Source: JBCCRH01 sp039208045 (GTDB taxonomy: Bacteria > Bacteroidota > Bacteroidia > Chitinophagales > Saprospiraceae). Taken from it: a stretch of DNA of 23,317 nucleotides. The notes beneath the pieces were generated by a model. It was not told the DNA's origin. It did no database searches and was given only the letters and a program-made list of their open reading frames with translations. Below, in pieces: positions 16,122 through 23,317 of this stretch. Positions within the stretch are counted from its first letter, which is position 1; each line of letters begins with the position of its first letter. The position numbers and the translations under genes were made by a program. The stretch is taken from positions 1 to 23,317 of the forward strand of contig JBCCRH010000036.1 of the NCBI GenBank assembly GCA_039208045.1. The letters are read 5' to 3'.

Positions 16122-16766
16122 ATGACACCAGAGCGTACAGCAAAGTTTAAGCGGGTGGCGCGCAGTAGGCAGCCCGACCTATGTGTGATTCTGGAAAATG
16201 TCCACGATCACCATAATATTGGGGCGGTGCTGCGTAGTTGTGATTCGGTAGGCATCCAGCAGATTTTTATCCTGAATACCGAAGCGGGGTTGGAGGATAA
16301 AAATATCGAGATTGGCCGACGAACGTCCATGGGCGCGCAGAAATGGGTAGATGTGCATTTTTATGCAGATGTAGAGGCCTGCTTCCAGCATGTGAAACAA
16401 AGTTGCGATCTGGTGTTCGGTACGCACCTCAGTGAGGAATCAAAAGTTTTGTATGAGTTAGACTTAAGTCAATCGGTTGCTATTCTTTTTGGGAACGAGC
16501 GCGATGGCATTTCTGACAAGGTTTTGCCGTATCTGGATGGCAATTTTATGATCCCTCAAGTGGGAATGGTGGAGAGCTTAAATATCTCTGTAGCTTGTGC
16601 AGTAACGCTCTATGAAGCCTACCGCCAACGTGCCGCCAAAGGGTACTACGAGGAACACCCTAGCACTACGCCATCCCAACAAAATACCCTTTTCCAAGAA
16701 TTTGTCGATCGACACAAGTCGGGCGATAGTCGATTAATTGTAGCTCGAAAGTCAGGTGATGTTTAA
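16122..16766 (+). CDS. trmH: TrmH-family tRNA (guanosine-2'-O)-methyltransferase
   Basis: The product is a 214-residue SPOUT-class RNA methyltransferase. The three SpoU motifs are intact: motif 1 ENVHDHHNIGAVLRSCD (Asn32, Arg38), motif 2 ILFGNERDGIS (Glu126), and motif 3 IPQVGMVESLNISVACAV (Asn154). These form the trefoil-knot SAM site and the catalytic Arg. Overall length and the absence of an L30e-like N-terminal domain fit TrmH, which makes Gm18 in tRNA, better than the rRNA enzyme RlmB. The target base is inferred from the family only. It sits nine bases after the lipoprotein gene, so it probably belongs to the guaA transcript. Confidence 0.88.
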   Translation: MTPERTAKFKRVARSRQPDLCVILENVHDHHNIGAVLRSCDSVGIQQIFILNTEAGLEDKNIEIGRRTSMGAQKWVDVHFYADVEACFQHVKQSCDLVFGTHLSEESKVLYELDLSQSVAILFGNERDGISDKVLPYLDGNFMIPQVGMVESLNISVACAVTLYEAYRQRAAKGYYEEHPSTTPSQQNTLFQEFVDRHKSGDSRLIVARKSGDV

Positions 16767-16810
16767 AATGGGAGATGCCCAATTGGGTAGGTCTAAAATA
16801 AACACCTGAT

Positions 16811-17365
16811 ATGAAGTTAAAATTATCAATTACGCTCGGATTGCTCCTAATCGCAGTCAGTCAATTACTTATGTCTTTTGGTTATGAATTTTTAATGGCA
16901 CAGCGGCCTATTGATTATGCCCATTGGGCATTGCTAATAGGAGCTATCCTAATGGTAGGATTATGGTTTCACCTACCAGAAAATGTAACAAAAAATGTAG
17001 GCTTAACCCTAATGACTCTTGGTATTGGAGGGATCGCGGGAATGTGTATGATTGATTTTATACTCTGGGCCGCCGAGAGCGACCCTGATACAAAAGAGAA
17101 ATTATTTGGGATTATTTTTGGCACACCTTCTATCCAGCTTCCTTTCTTGATAATTGGGCCAGCACTGTTTTACACTGGTATGAGTATTGCCACTTATGGC
17201 TTGTTTAATACCTACAGATGGCAAGTGATTAGTCTAAATATCGGTGCCCTAATGATTGGCCTTGGGCATGTGGTATTTCAAAATCGAATGATTCCTGTAA
17301 TTGGGGGCGTATTGCTTTTTATTGGGCTACAATGGATCGTCGCAGCTTCTCGGCAAAGAAGATAA
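16811..17365 (+). CDS. Small polytopic membrane protein of unknown function
   Basis: I do not recognise this 184-residue protein. It has five or six hydrophobic helices at roughly 5-25, 38-55, 64-87, 107-130, 139-158 and 162-180, with short polar loops (HLPENVTKN, ESDPDTKEK) and a basic C-terminus (SRQRR). The ATG at 16811 starts MKLKLSITLGLLLIAV. There is no obvious catalytic or metal-binding signature. It lies 44 bases after the methyltransferase gene and 32 bases before smc, and may be part of the guaA-lipoprotein-trmH transcript. Confidence 0.75.
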   Translation: MKLKLSITLGLLLIAVSQLLMSFGYEFLMAQRPIDYAHWALLIGAILMVGLWFHLPENVTKNVGLTLMTLGIGGIAGMCMIDFILWAAESDPDTKEKLFGIIFGTPSIQLPFLIIGPALFYTGMSIATYGLFNTYRWQVISLNIGALMIGLGHVVFQNRMIPVIGGVLLFIGLQWIVAASRQRR

Positions 17366-17383
17366 AAATAGATCGATTTTTGC

Positions 17384-17391
17384 TAATTTTG
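17384..17391 (+). promoter_or_regulatory. Predicted -7 box of smc
   Basis: TAATTTTG matches TAnnTTTG exactly and ends six bases before the smc ATG, again implying a nearly leaderless message. No good -33 element was found at 19 bases. Confidence 0.4.
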
Positions 17392-17397
17392 TGCCCT

Positions 17398-20300
17398 ATG
17401 CGATTAAACAGGCTAGTCATAAAGGGCTTCAAAAGTTTTGCTAACGAGACAGTCATCAACTTTCAGGAAGACGTCATTGGTATCGTAGGACCCAATGGGT
17501 CGGGCAAGTCCAATGTAGTGGATGCTGTGCGCTGGGTATTAGGGGAGCAAAAAAGCCGAGAGCTACGCCTCGATCAGATGTCGAGTGTTATTTTTAATGG
17601 TACCAAAAAGCGGAAGCCAGGAGGGAAAGCCTCCGTATCACTTACTTTTGACAATACCAAAAACATCCTACCCACCGAATATCAATCGGTCACTATCACT
17701 CGCTCACTCTACCGAAGTGGAGAAAGTGAATACCAGCTTAATGGCGTCACCTGCCGACTTAAAGACATCACGTCATTATTTTTAGATACTGGAATAGGCT
17801 CTAATTCGTATGCAATTATTGCCCTGGGGATGGTCGATGATATTTTGGCAGATAAGGATAACTCCCGCCGTCGCATGTTTGAGCAAGCAGCGGGTATCTC
17901 CAAGTACAAAGTCCGTAAGCGAGAAACTCTTAATAAGCTGAAAAATACCAGTGAGGATTTAGATCGGATAGAAGATTTGCTTTTCGAAATCAACAATAAT
18001 CTAAAGGCGCTAGAAAAACAGGCAAGGCGAACCAAGCGCTACTTTGAGATCAAAGAGCAGTATAAGACCTATAGTATTGATCTGGCCGTCATTAAGATTA
18101 ATAACTTGAAAGATCGCTTTCAAGACCTGAAAGCGCAGTTGGAAAAAGAACAAGATCAGTATCGAAACTACGATGCTGCTATCAATAAACTAGAGGCAGA
18201 ACTAGAGCAGGTACGCAAAGCAAATTTGGATAAGGAGCGGGCGCTATCCAGCCAACAGCGAGAGCTGAATGCCTTAGTGGGGCGACTTCGAGGGAAAGAG
18301 AACGAAAAACAAATGTTGCTACAAAAGCGGCAATTTGTAGAGCAAACGCTCAAGCGAATGAATGAAGAGATTAGCAGCGCCAGCCAGCGACTAAGCCAAC
18401 TGACTGAAGATATTGAGTACTATCGGTCAGAGCTTAACCAAGAAAAGCGCCTTGAAGCAAAGCTAGAAGAAGACCTAGAGCGGGCAGAAGCCTACTTGAA
18501 GCAAATTCGCGATAATCACGGAAGCCTAAAAGCAGACCTAGATCAGGTGATCAGTGGCCAGCAAGCGCTGGAAAAAGGCGTGTTCGAATTGGAAAAACAG
18601 AAAGCGGTTAACTCCAATAAAATTGAAAATTTTAAGCAGCAGCTTTCCCGTGACACGGTCAATATTCAGAACCGACGGGAAGAAATCAGTGGCTTGCAAG
18701 AGAAGCGAAAGCAACTAGAGCAACAAGAAACCCAATACCGAGAAAACCTTGAGCAGCTGGAATTGGCTGAAGTACAGCGCCAGTCTAAGCTTCAAGCAAC
18801 GGAACAAGAGCTAGAAGTATTGACTAAGGAATTGACGAAAGTCAACCGCCAACTGGATGCCAAACGAAATGAGTACAAGCTTACCAAAAGCATGGTGGAG
18901 AATCTGGAGGGTTTTCCCGAATCCATCCGCTTCCTGAGCAGTACTAAAGAGTGGAATAAAGAGGCACCCCTACTATCGGATTTGATCTATGTGCAGGAAT
19001 CTTATCGGGTAGCTATTGAGAACTACCTAGAGCCTTATCTCAACTATTACGTAGTAGCTAATGTAGAAGAAGCCCAAAAGGCGATTTCTCTACTCAACCG
19101 ATCTCAAAAAGGCAAGGCGAATTTCTTTATTCTCGATGCCTTCAAGGATTATGTGGCTCCTATGGCCCTTTTTCCGGACACCATGCGTGCCATTGAGTTG
19201 GTGGAGACGGATGCAGCTTACGCCAATTTATGTAGCTATCTGCTAGAAAATGTGTTAGTAACGGATAAAGAAGAACTCCCCAATGTGGTAGCTGATCAGG
19301 ATGTGGTGATCCTTTCTCAAAGTGGTCGATTTATTCGGCGTAGATATAGTGTGTCGGGAGGTTCAGTTGGCTTGTTTGAAGGGAAAAAAATCGGGCGGAA
19401 AAAGAATTTAGAGGTGCTGGAAGCGGTGATTCAGAAGACGGAAAAGAAAGAAAATAAGCTCTCCACTGCTTTTTATAACTTAAAAGGAAAGCTAGACCAG
19501 CTAAAGATCAAGCACACCACAGCTGAGATGCAAGCGGTGCAAAAAGCATTGAATCGGCTGGGGCAGGAGCGGGCCTCTTTGAATACTCGATTGGAGAACT
19601 ATGAGAGTTTTATCCAAGAAGTGATGGAGAAGCATAGCCAGATGGAGCAGCAGATTAAACTGCTAGAAAAGACGAATAAGGGCATTGATGAAGAGCTGGG
19701 TGGCTCCAAGGCTAACCTTCAAAAAATTAGAGCACAGATAGCTAATACCGATGGCTCTTTCCGTCAGGTAGCAGAGCAGCTCAGTAAGGCTTCTGCGGAT
19801 TTTAATGAGAAGAATATTGCCTTCATTCGGCAGCAAAATAAGGTGGCCGTTTTACAGCGCGAGCTTACTTTTCGCGAAAAGCAACTAGAAGAAACGCGAA
19901 CAAAAATTACGAGTAATCAATCAAATCTGGTACAATCTGAGCAGGAACAGGAAACGATCGATCGGTCTTTGAACACCTTGGAGCAGGATTTAGCGAAAGC
20001 GTATGAAGAACGAAAAGCACAAACCTCTCTGCTGAGCGAGGCGGAGCAAAAGTATTTCAAAGCGAGAGGCGCTATTAATGAGCTGGAAGATCAAATCCGG
20101 AAAACCAATAGAAATCGTACCGACGCGCAAGTGCTCATTAATAAACTTAAGGAGAAATTTAGCGATATAAAATTTGAGATTACTTCGCTGTCTCAGCGAG
20201 TGAAAATAGAGTTTTCAGTAGAGATTAACGATCTGATCAATCAAGAGCCATCTAATGAAATACCAATTGCCGAATTGGAGGTGAAGGTTGATCGGCTCAA

Positions 20301-20949
20301 GAGCCGTATCGATAATTATGGAGAGATTAATCCGATGGCGGTAGAGGCCTACGACGAAATGAAGGAGCGTCATGATACGATCAGTAAGCAGCGCGACGAT
20401 ATTGTACAAGCCAAAGACTCCCTGCTAGAGACCATAAAAGAAATTGAAGAGACCGCTACTTCTCAGTTCTTGTATGCTTTTGAAAAGGCTAGACTCTACT
20501 TTATCGATGTATTCAGAAGCCTATTTTCGGAAGAAGATAACTGTGATTTGATTTTGCTGTCGCCGGATGATCCCTTGGACTCCAAGATTGAGATTGTGGC
20601 GAAGCCCAAAGGAAAACGGCCACAGACGATTAGCCAGCTATCGGGAGGGGAGAAGACGCTTACAGCAACGGCCTTACTTTTCGCTTTATATCTACTGAAA
20701 CCAGCACCCTTCTGTATTTTTGATGAGGTGGATGCCCCTCTTGACGATGCGAATATTATGAAGTTTAATCGCATCATCAAGAAGTTCTCCCAAGATTCGC
20801 AGTTTATAATTGTCACTCACAATAAGCTGACCATGGCTGCGGTAGATGCCATTTATGGCGTCTTTAATGATGGCGGTGTATCGGGGGTAACTCAGGTAGA
20901 TTTCCGAGATTTTGACCACACCGCCACCTTTGAGGCAAAGCCCTCGTAG
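17398..20949 (+). CDS. smc: Chromosome segregation protein SMC
   Basis: SMC is the core ATPase of the bacterial condensin. The ATG at 17398 (MRLNRLVIKGFKSFANETVI) is the canonical opening and gives 1183 residues, the usual length; the frame extends 22 codons upstream into the membrane-protein gene. Walker A GPNGSGKS is at 31-38 and Q-loop/N-terminal head sequences follow. Long coiled coils occupy about 170-500 and 670-1010. The hinge lies between about 503 and 665 (EGFPESIRFLSS to VSGGSVGLFEGKKIG). The ABC signature LSGGEKT is at 1081-1087 and Walker B FCIFDEVDAPLDD at 1105-1117, with Asp1109/Glu1110. All catalytic parts are intact. It converges with the LCIB-like gene, the stop codons being six bases apart. 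ScpA/ScpB partners are not in this window. Confidence 0.97.
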   Translation: MRLNRLVIKGFKSFANETVINFQEDVIGIVGPNGSGKSNVVDAVRWVLGEQKSRELRLDQMSSVIFNGTKKRKPGGKASVSLTFDNTKNILPTEYQSVTITRSLYRSGESEYQLNGVTCRLKDITSLFLDTGIGSNSYAIIALGMVDDILADKDNSRRRMFEQAAGISKYKVRKRETLNKLKNTSEDLDRIEDLLFEINNNLKALEKQARRTKRYFEIKEQYKTYSIDLAVIKINNLKDRFQDLKAQLEKEQDQYRNYDAAINKLEAELEQVRKANLDKERALSSQQRELNALVGRLRGKENEKQMLLQKRQFVEQTLKRMNEEISSASQRLSQLTEDIEYYRSELNQEKRLEAKLEEDLERAEAYLKQIRDNHGSLKADLDQVISGQQALEKGVFELEKQKAVNSNKIENFKQQLSRDTVNIQNRREEISGLQEKRKQLEQQETQYRENLEQLELAEVQRQSKLQATEQELEVLTKELTKVNRQLDAKRNEYKLTKSMVENLEGFPESIRFLSSTKEWNKEAPLLSDLIYVQESYRVAIENYLEPYLNYYVVANVEEAQKAISLLNRSQKGKANFFILDAFKDYVAPMALFPDTMRAIELVETDAAYANLCSYLLENVLVTDKEELPNVVADQDVVILSQSGRFIRRRYSVSGGSVGLFEGKKIGRKKNLEVLEAVIQKTEKKENKLSTAFYNLKGKLDQLKIKHTTAEMQAVQKALNRLGQERASLNTRLENYESFIQEVMEKHSQMEQQIKLLEKTNKGIDEELGGSKANLQKIRAQIANTDGSFRQVAEQLSKASADFNEKNIAFIRQQNKVAVLQRELTFREKQLEETRTKITSNQSNLVQSEQEQETIDRSLNTLEQDLAKAYEERKAQTSLLSEAEQKYFKARGAINELEDQIRKTNRNRTDAQVLINKLKEKFSDIKFEITSLSQRVKIEFSVEINDLINQEPSNEIPIAELEVKVDRLKSRIDNYGEINPMAVEAYDEMKERHDTISKQRDDIVQAKDSLLETIKEIEETATSQFLYAFEKARLYFIDVFRSLFSEEDNCDLILLSPDDPLDSKIEIVAKPKGKRPQTISQLSGGEKTLTATALLFALYLLKPAPFCIFDEVDAPLDDANIMKFNRIIKKFSQDSQFIIVTHNKLTMAAVDAIYGVFNDGGVSGVTQVDFRDFDHTATFEAKPS

Positions 20950-20955
20950 AAAATA

Positions 20956-21669
20956 TTAAAGACTCTTAACGTCAATCACTTCGAAGTTTCTCGCATCAAA
21001 GTAATCGTCTAAGCCGTAGTCCGTGTTGATGATAATCCCACCTAGTAGAGTTACTTTATCTACATGAAACTCATTCTTACAAGACTTGATATGCTCGTGA
21101 ATCTTTTTGTCAATCACTTTGTAAGCTGCTTCAGTAATCTTTTTTTGCGAATTGTTGCTATCTAATATCTCTTCACGATAGGGCAGTAAGCTTTCTTCCA
21201 ATTTCATTTGTTGGTAGTCATCTTCATTTGGTACAGGTCGGTATGAGTTATCCTGAAAGCGATCCAGTGCAAGCATAAGTGCACCGCAAGAATTACCAGT
21301 CTGCTCTTGTCGAGGCCGGTACATTTTGCCTAATTCACCATCCAGTGTAATCCCAATGTGAGGGCCATAAAAAATAAAAGCACTTCCATCATCAGGAATA
21401 TGGTGGGCAAAAGCAGTCATACCCGTTTGGCCTGCAAAAGGAAGGCCACCTAGTCCGCCCATAATGAAAGGACCAAATAATACGCTAAAGAAAGAAGTAG
21501 AGGGGATATTGATATCATCTGAACAAACGGAAGTTGCCATTAATACTTTGGAAATATCAATTTGGTGTTCAATTTGCATTTTCCCCAAATAGTTAATAGA
21601 AGTATCCTTAGCATCCATTGCATCTGGAAAATGCACTTTTACTGCCTCGTCAAATTTTCTTTGTAGCAT
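20956..21669 (-). CDS. LCIB/LCIC-family protein, probable zinc-dependent carbonic anhydrase
   Basis: The 237-residue product resembles the LCIB family, known from the Chlamydomonas CO2-concentrating mechanism, some members of which are zinc carbonic anhydrases (CO2 + water to bicarbonate). Visible hallmarks in order are ATSVCSDDIN (Cys49, Asp51), GGLGGLPFAGQTGMTAFAHHIPDDG (a glycine-rich core followed by His89/His90), YGPHIGITLDGELGK (His104) and GNSCGAL (Cys128). A Cys-His-Cys zinc site with an Asp beside the first Cys fits the family; the His104-to-Cys128 spacing makes His104 the most likely zinc ligand. There is no signal peptide, so it should be cytosolic. The gene lies 21 bases after a COG0523 zinc-chaperone-like gene, almost certainly in one operon. 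I recognised the family by motif only; activity is inferred because some LCIB proteins are inactive. Confidence 0.8.
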   Translation of the reverse strand: MLQRKFDEAVKVHFPDAMDAKDTSINYLGKMQIEHQIDISKVLMATSVCSDDINIPSTSFFSVLFGPFIMGGLGGLPFAGQTGMTAFAHHIPDDGSAFIFYGPHIGITLDGELGKMYRPRQEQTGNSCGALMLALDRFQDNSYRPVPNEDDYQQMKLEESLLPYREEILDSNNSQKKITEAAYKVIDKKIHEHIKSCKNEFHVDKVTLLGGIIINTDYGLDDYFDARNFEVIDVKSL

Positions 21670-21690
21670 AATTTAAAATTGTTTATTTAT

Positions 21691-22791
21691 TTATAGTTTA
21701 GATAATATGCGCTTACTTAGGCATCGGTTTAAGAGCTGTTCAATACCCTGGCGTTGTAGATTTTTACCAATAAAAACAAACACCGTTTTTTTGGCTTCTT
21801 GAGTAGGCCAAATATCCTTTACTTCCATATCTAGCCGTTTTCCGACAGATTGTACCACGTATCGCTCTTCATGTCCATCCATCCACACCAAGCCTTTCAT
21901 TCGATAAAGATCTGCCGATTGGAGCATAAGATACATAAAAAGTTGTCGATTTACCATTTGGTAATCAAATGGCTGATCAAAATGAAAAGTATGGGAGATA
22001 ATTTCCTCTGTATGCTTGTGATGATGGTGGCTATGTGGCTTTTTTACTGGAAATTTTAACTCCTTTTCTGTAGTATGCCCATGATGTGTATGCGCATGTG
22101 TATGTGAATGGTCATGCGAATGATGATGATCGTGGTCATGATCATGGTGATGCGCATGTGTATCTTGAAAAAGCTGATCTAGAGGTGATTGTTCAGGATT
22201 TAAATCAACAGCAGGGAAGGCACCCTTATGCCCTCGAACAATACTGGCTAAAGGATTTAGTTGATGCAACTTCTGTGCTAGGCTATCTAATTGGGCTGGA
22301 AGCACTAGGTCCGTTTTATTAATCAGTAGCACATCGCTGTAGGCTACTTGGTTTTTGGCTTCCTCTGTGTCTACTAGCTGCTGTTCAATTAACTCAGCAT
22401 CTACAATACAAATAACGCCTTGAAGTGGAAAGTGCTTTTTGATGAGTGGATGCACGACAAAAGGTTCCGCAAGGCCTGTTGGATCAGCCACTCCAGTTGC
22501 TTCTATAATGATTTCATCAAATTGGTCTCTACGTTCATAAAGCTCGTTGAGAATATCATATAGGTTGTCATTGAGTGTACAACAGAGGCAGCCATTATTG
22601 AGCTCTACAATCGTTTCTGCTTCATCAGGGCGGAGCACTAGCTCGCCATCAATCCCTTGCTCGCCAAACTCGTTCTCAATAATTGCGTAGCGCGTGCCCT
22701 TATTTTGCTGAAGCAAATGATTCAGAAAGGTGGTTTTACCTGCCCCCAAGAAGCCGGTAATTATAGTTACTGGTTTGCGTAATTCGCCCAT
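21691..22791 (-). CDS. COG0523/CobW-family GTPase with His-rich metal-binding loop, putative zinc metallochaperone
   Basis: The 366-residue protein is a G3E-class P-loop GTPase. Walker A GFLGAGKTT is at 13-21, the metal-site motif GCLCC at 67-71 (Cys68, Cys70, Cys71), and the guanine-specificity NKTD near residue 155, followed by a CobW C-terminal domain in the last 90 residues. Between them, roughly residues 210-260, is an extreme His/Asp-rich stretch (repeated HDHDH and HTHAH units, then HSHHHHKH), expected to bind zinc or another transition metal. Such proteins (ZNG1, YeiR, YjiA relatives) hand metal to client enzymes using GTP. There is no cobalamin gene nearby, so a CobW role in B12 synthesis is unlikely. 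The client is probably the LCIB-like zinc enzyme encoded immediately downstream. ATG 22789-22791 is supported by the P-loop position and a promoter just upstream. Confidence 0.92.
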   Translation of the reverse strand: MGELRKPVTIITGFLGAGKTTFLNHLLQQNKGTRYAIIENEFGEQGIDGELVLRPDEAETIVELNNGCLCCTLNDNLYDILNELYERRDQFDEIIIEATGVADPTGLAEPFVVHPLIKKHFPLQGVICIVDAELIEQQLVDTEEAKNQVAYSDVLLINKTDLVLPAQLDSLAQKLHQLNPLASIVRGHKGAFPAVDLNPEQSPLDQLFQDTHAHHHDHDHDHHHSHDHSHTHAHTHHGHTTEKELKFPVKKPHSHHHHKHTEEIISHTFHFDQPFDYQMVNRQLFMYLMLQSADLYRMKGLVWMDGHEERYVVQSVGKRLDMEVKDIWPTQEAKKTVFVFIGKNLQRQGIEQLLNRCLSKRILSKL

Positions 22792-22811
22792 GGTTCAGAT
22801 AGTGTTATTGG

Positions 22812-22842
22812 TAAAAGTAAATAGATTATTTGCCATTGCAAG
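22812..22842 (-). promoter_or_regulatory. Predicted promoter of the CobW-LCIB operon
   Basis: On the minus strand CTTG (22839-22842) and TACTTTTA (22812-22819) are separated by exactly 19 bases, the Bacteroidota -33/-7 spacing, each element having one mismatch to TTTG and TAnnTTTG. Transcription would start near 22805, about 14 bases before the ATG. I saw no clear Zur-type palindrome overlapping it. Confidence 0.45.
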
Positions 22843-22881
22843 CCAAGTGGAACATAAACTATATTTTGTCACTTCTGGATG

Positions 22882-23091
22882 TTATTGTGCTGCTGATGTG
22901 GAGGCTTTTTTCAACCAGTAAATAACGTTATTCAAATGCTGTTCGCCATACAGTGCTACAAATTGTCTGGTCTCTGGGTTGTTGCTATTTTCATAAACCT
23001 TAAGGCGGTTTGCGACAAAATGTTTAGTCAACTTGATCTTGCATTTTTCCACAATGCAGTGCTTCCATTCATCAAAGGTAGTTGGTACCAT
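22882..23091 (-). CDS. Small hypothetical protein
   Basis: This is a 69-residue protein if started at ATG 23091 (MVPTTFDEWKHCIVEKCKIKL); the frame remains open to a GTG at 23142 (86 residues). It is charged and soluble, with no signal or membrane segment. It contains two Cys early on, a YGEQHLNNVIYWLKKA amphipathic helix near the end, and sequence of natural composition rather than shadow-like bias. It reads like a small conserved Bacteroidota protein, but I cannot name a family. It lies on the same strand and upstream of the CobW-like gene, separated by 90 bases that hold that gene's predicted promoter. Confidence 0.55.
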   Translation of the reverse strand: MVPTTFDEWKHCIVEKCKIKLTKHFVANRLKVYENSNNPETRQFVALYGEQHLNNVIYWLKKASTSAAQ

Positions 23092-23123
23092 ACTTATAAA
23101 TTTATTTATGCTATTGATTAATT

Positions 23124-23317
23124 CTAATGTTGCACGCGCCACACTGCCTGTAATATTTCTTCACGGCTGGGCGGTGTATTATCATGTACACAAGCACCCC
23201 GCAACCCTAAAAAGTAAAGCAACAAGAAAATGATGACTGTTATTCTACCAAGCGTGATAGATCGTCGGGGTCTGATGGTCTCCGTCTTGGGTCGGTGGGC
23301 TAAGCGCCAGTTGTAAA
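23124..23317 (-). CDS. Possible 3' end of a gene cut by the window edge
   Basis: On the minus strand a frame is open from the right edge of the window (first full codon ending at 23315) to a TAG at 23124-23126. It reads YNWRLAHRPKTETIRP, then a hydrophobic run ITVIIFLLLYFLGL, then RGACVHDNTPPSREEILQAV and a short tail. That would be the C-terminus of a protein with one membrane helix, or a small membrane protein. It ends just upstream of the hypothetical gene on the same strand. The short length and missing start keep confidence low. Confidence 0.3.
   Translation of the reverse strand, partial: YNWRLAHRPKTETIRPRRSITLGRITVIIFLLLYFLGLRGACVHDNTPPSREEILQAVWRVQH

Noticed and set aside
16778..16787. 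Perfect palindrome CCCAATTGGG between trmH and the membrane-protein gene
   Set aside because: Only 10 bases with no loop, no T-run and no second copy noticed; expected by chance at this scale, so not called an operator or terminator.
22090..22165. Repeated CATG/GATG-like units that look like a short tandem repeat
   Set aside because: They encode the His/Asp-rich loop of the GTPase in frame and have no regular unit and spacer, so they are neither a CRISPR nor an independent repeat element.
21691..22791. True CobW function in cobalamin synthesis
   Set aside because: No cobalamin biosynthesis genes are nearby and the CxCC plus His-rich loop fits the wider COG0523 metal-chaperone family.
22792..22870. 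Search for a Zur-type operator upstream of the CobW-like gene
   Set aside because: AT-rich pieces such as AATAACA are present on the minus strand, but there is no convincing two-fold symmetric site; zinc regulation therefore remains inference only.

Overview
The window looks like a chromosomal segment of a marine- or soil-type Bacteroidota, plausibly a Saprospiria/Lewinella-like lineage (lineage is inference). The evidence is two secreted proteins with type IX secretion (T9SS) C-terminal sorting domains, a TonB-dependent receptor with an N-terminal carboxypeptidase-regulatory-like domain, a Bacteroidota-type long NusB, weak or absent Shine-Dalgarno sequences, and several matches to the Bacteroidota -7 promoter box TAnnTTTG. 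No rRNA, tRNA, CRISPR array, insertion sequence or phage gene was seen.

Layout. Positions 9-2324 (minus) hold a TonB-dependent outer-membrane receptor. Diverging from it are two T9SS cargo proteins (2607-3398 and 3574-5388) that share a related N-terminal Ig-like domain, each followed by a hairpin. A cytosolic S9 prolyl-oligopeptidase-family enzyme (5521-7419) converges with a YigZ/IMPACT protein (7421-8086, minus). A tandem DUF1599 protein (about 8240-8779) and a DoxX/MauE-like membrane protein with a thioredoxin-like tail (8792-10273) form a short operon ending in a clear terminator. nusB (10431-11366) and an OmpA-family porin with seven calcium-binding TSP3 repeats (11522-13015) follow, again ending in a strong terminator. 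Then come guaA (13106-14659), a lipoprotein with a type-1 periplasmic-binding fold that overlaps guaA by 44 bases, a TrmH-type RNA methyltransferase, a small polytopic membrane protein, and smc (17398-20949).

The most interesting part is on the minus strand at 20956-22791. A COG0523/CobW-type GTPase with the CxCC motif and a very long His/Asp-rich metal-binding loop is followed 21 bases later by a protein with the hallmarks of the LCIB family. LCIB proteins are the algal low-CO2-inducible proteins that include zinc-dependent carbonic anhydrases. The arrangement suggests a two-gene module in which a zinc metallochaperone supplies a zinc carbonic anhydrase. A promoter with correct 19-base spacing lies just upstream of the GTPase gene.

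Most of the remaining genes are housekeeping (GMP synthesis, chromosome condensation, rRNA antitermination, tRNA modification) or envelope functions. The right edge holds a small unrecognised protein (22882-23091) and the cut-off 3' end of another possible reading frame, both on the minus strand.
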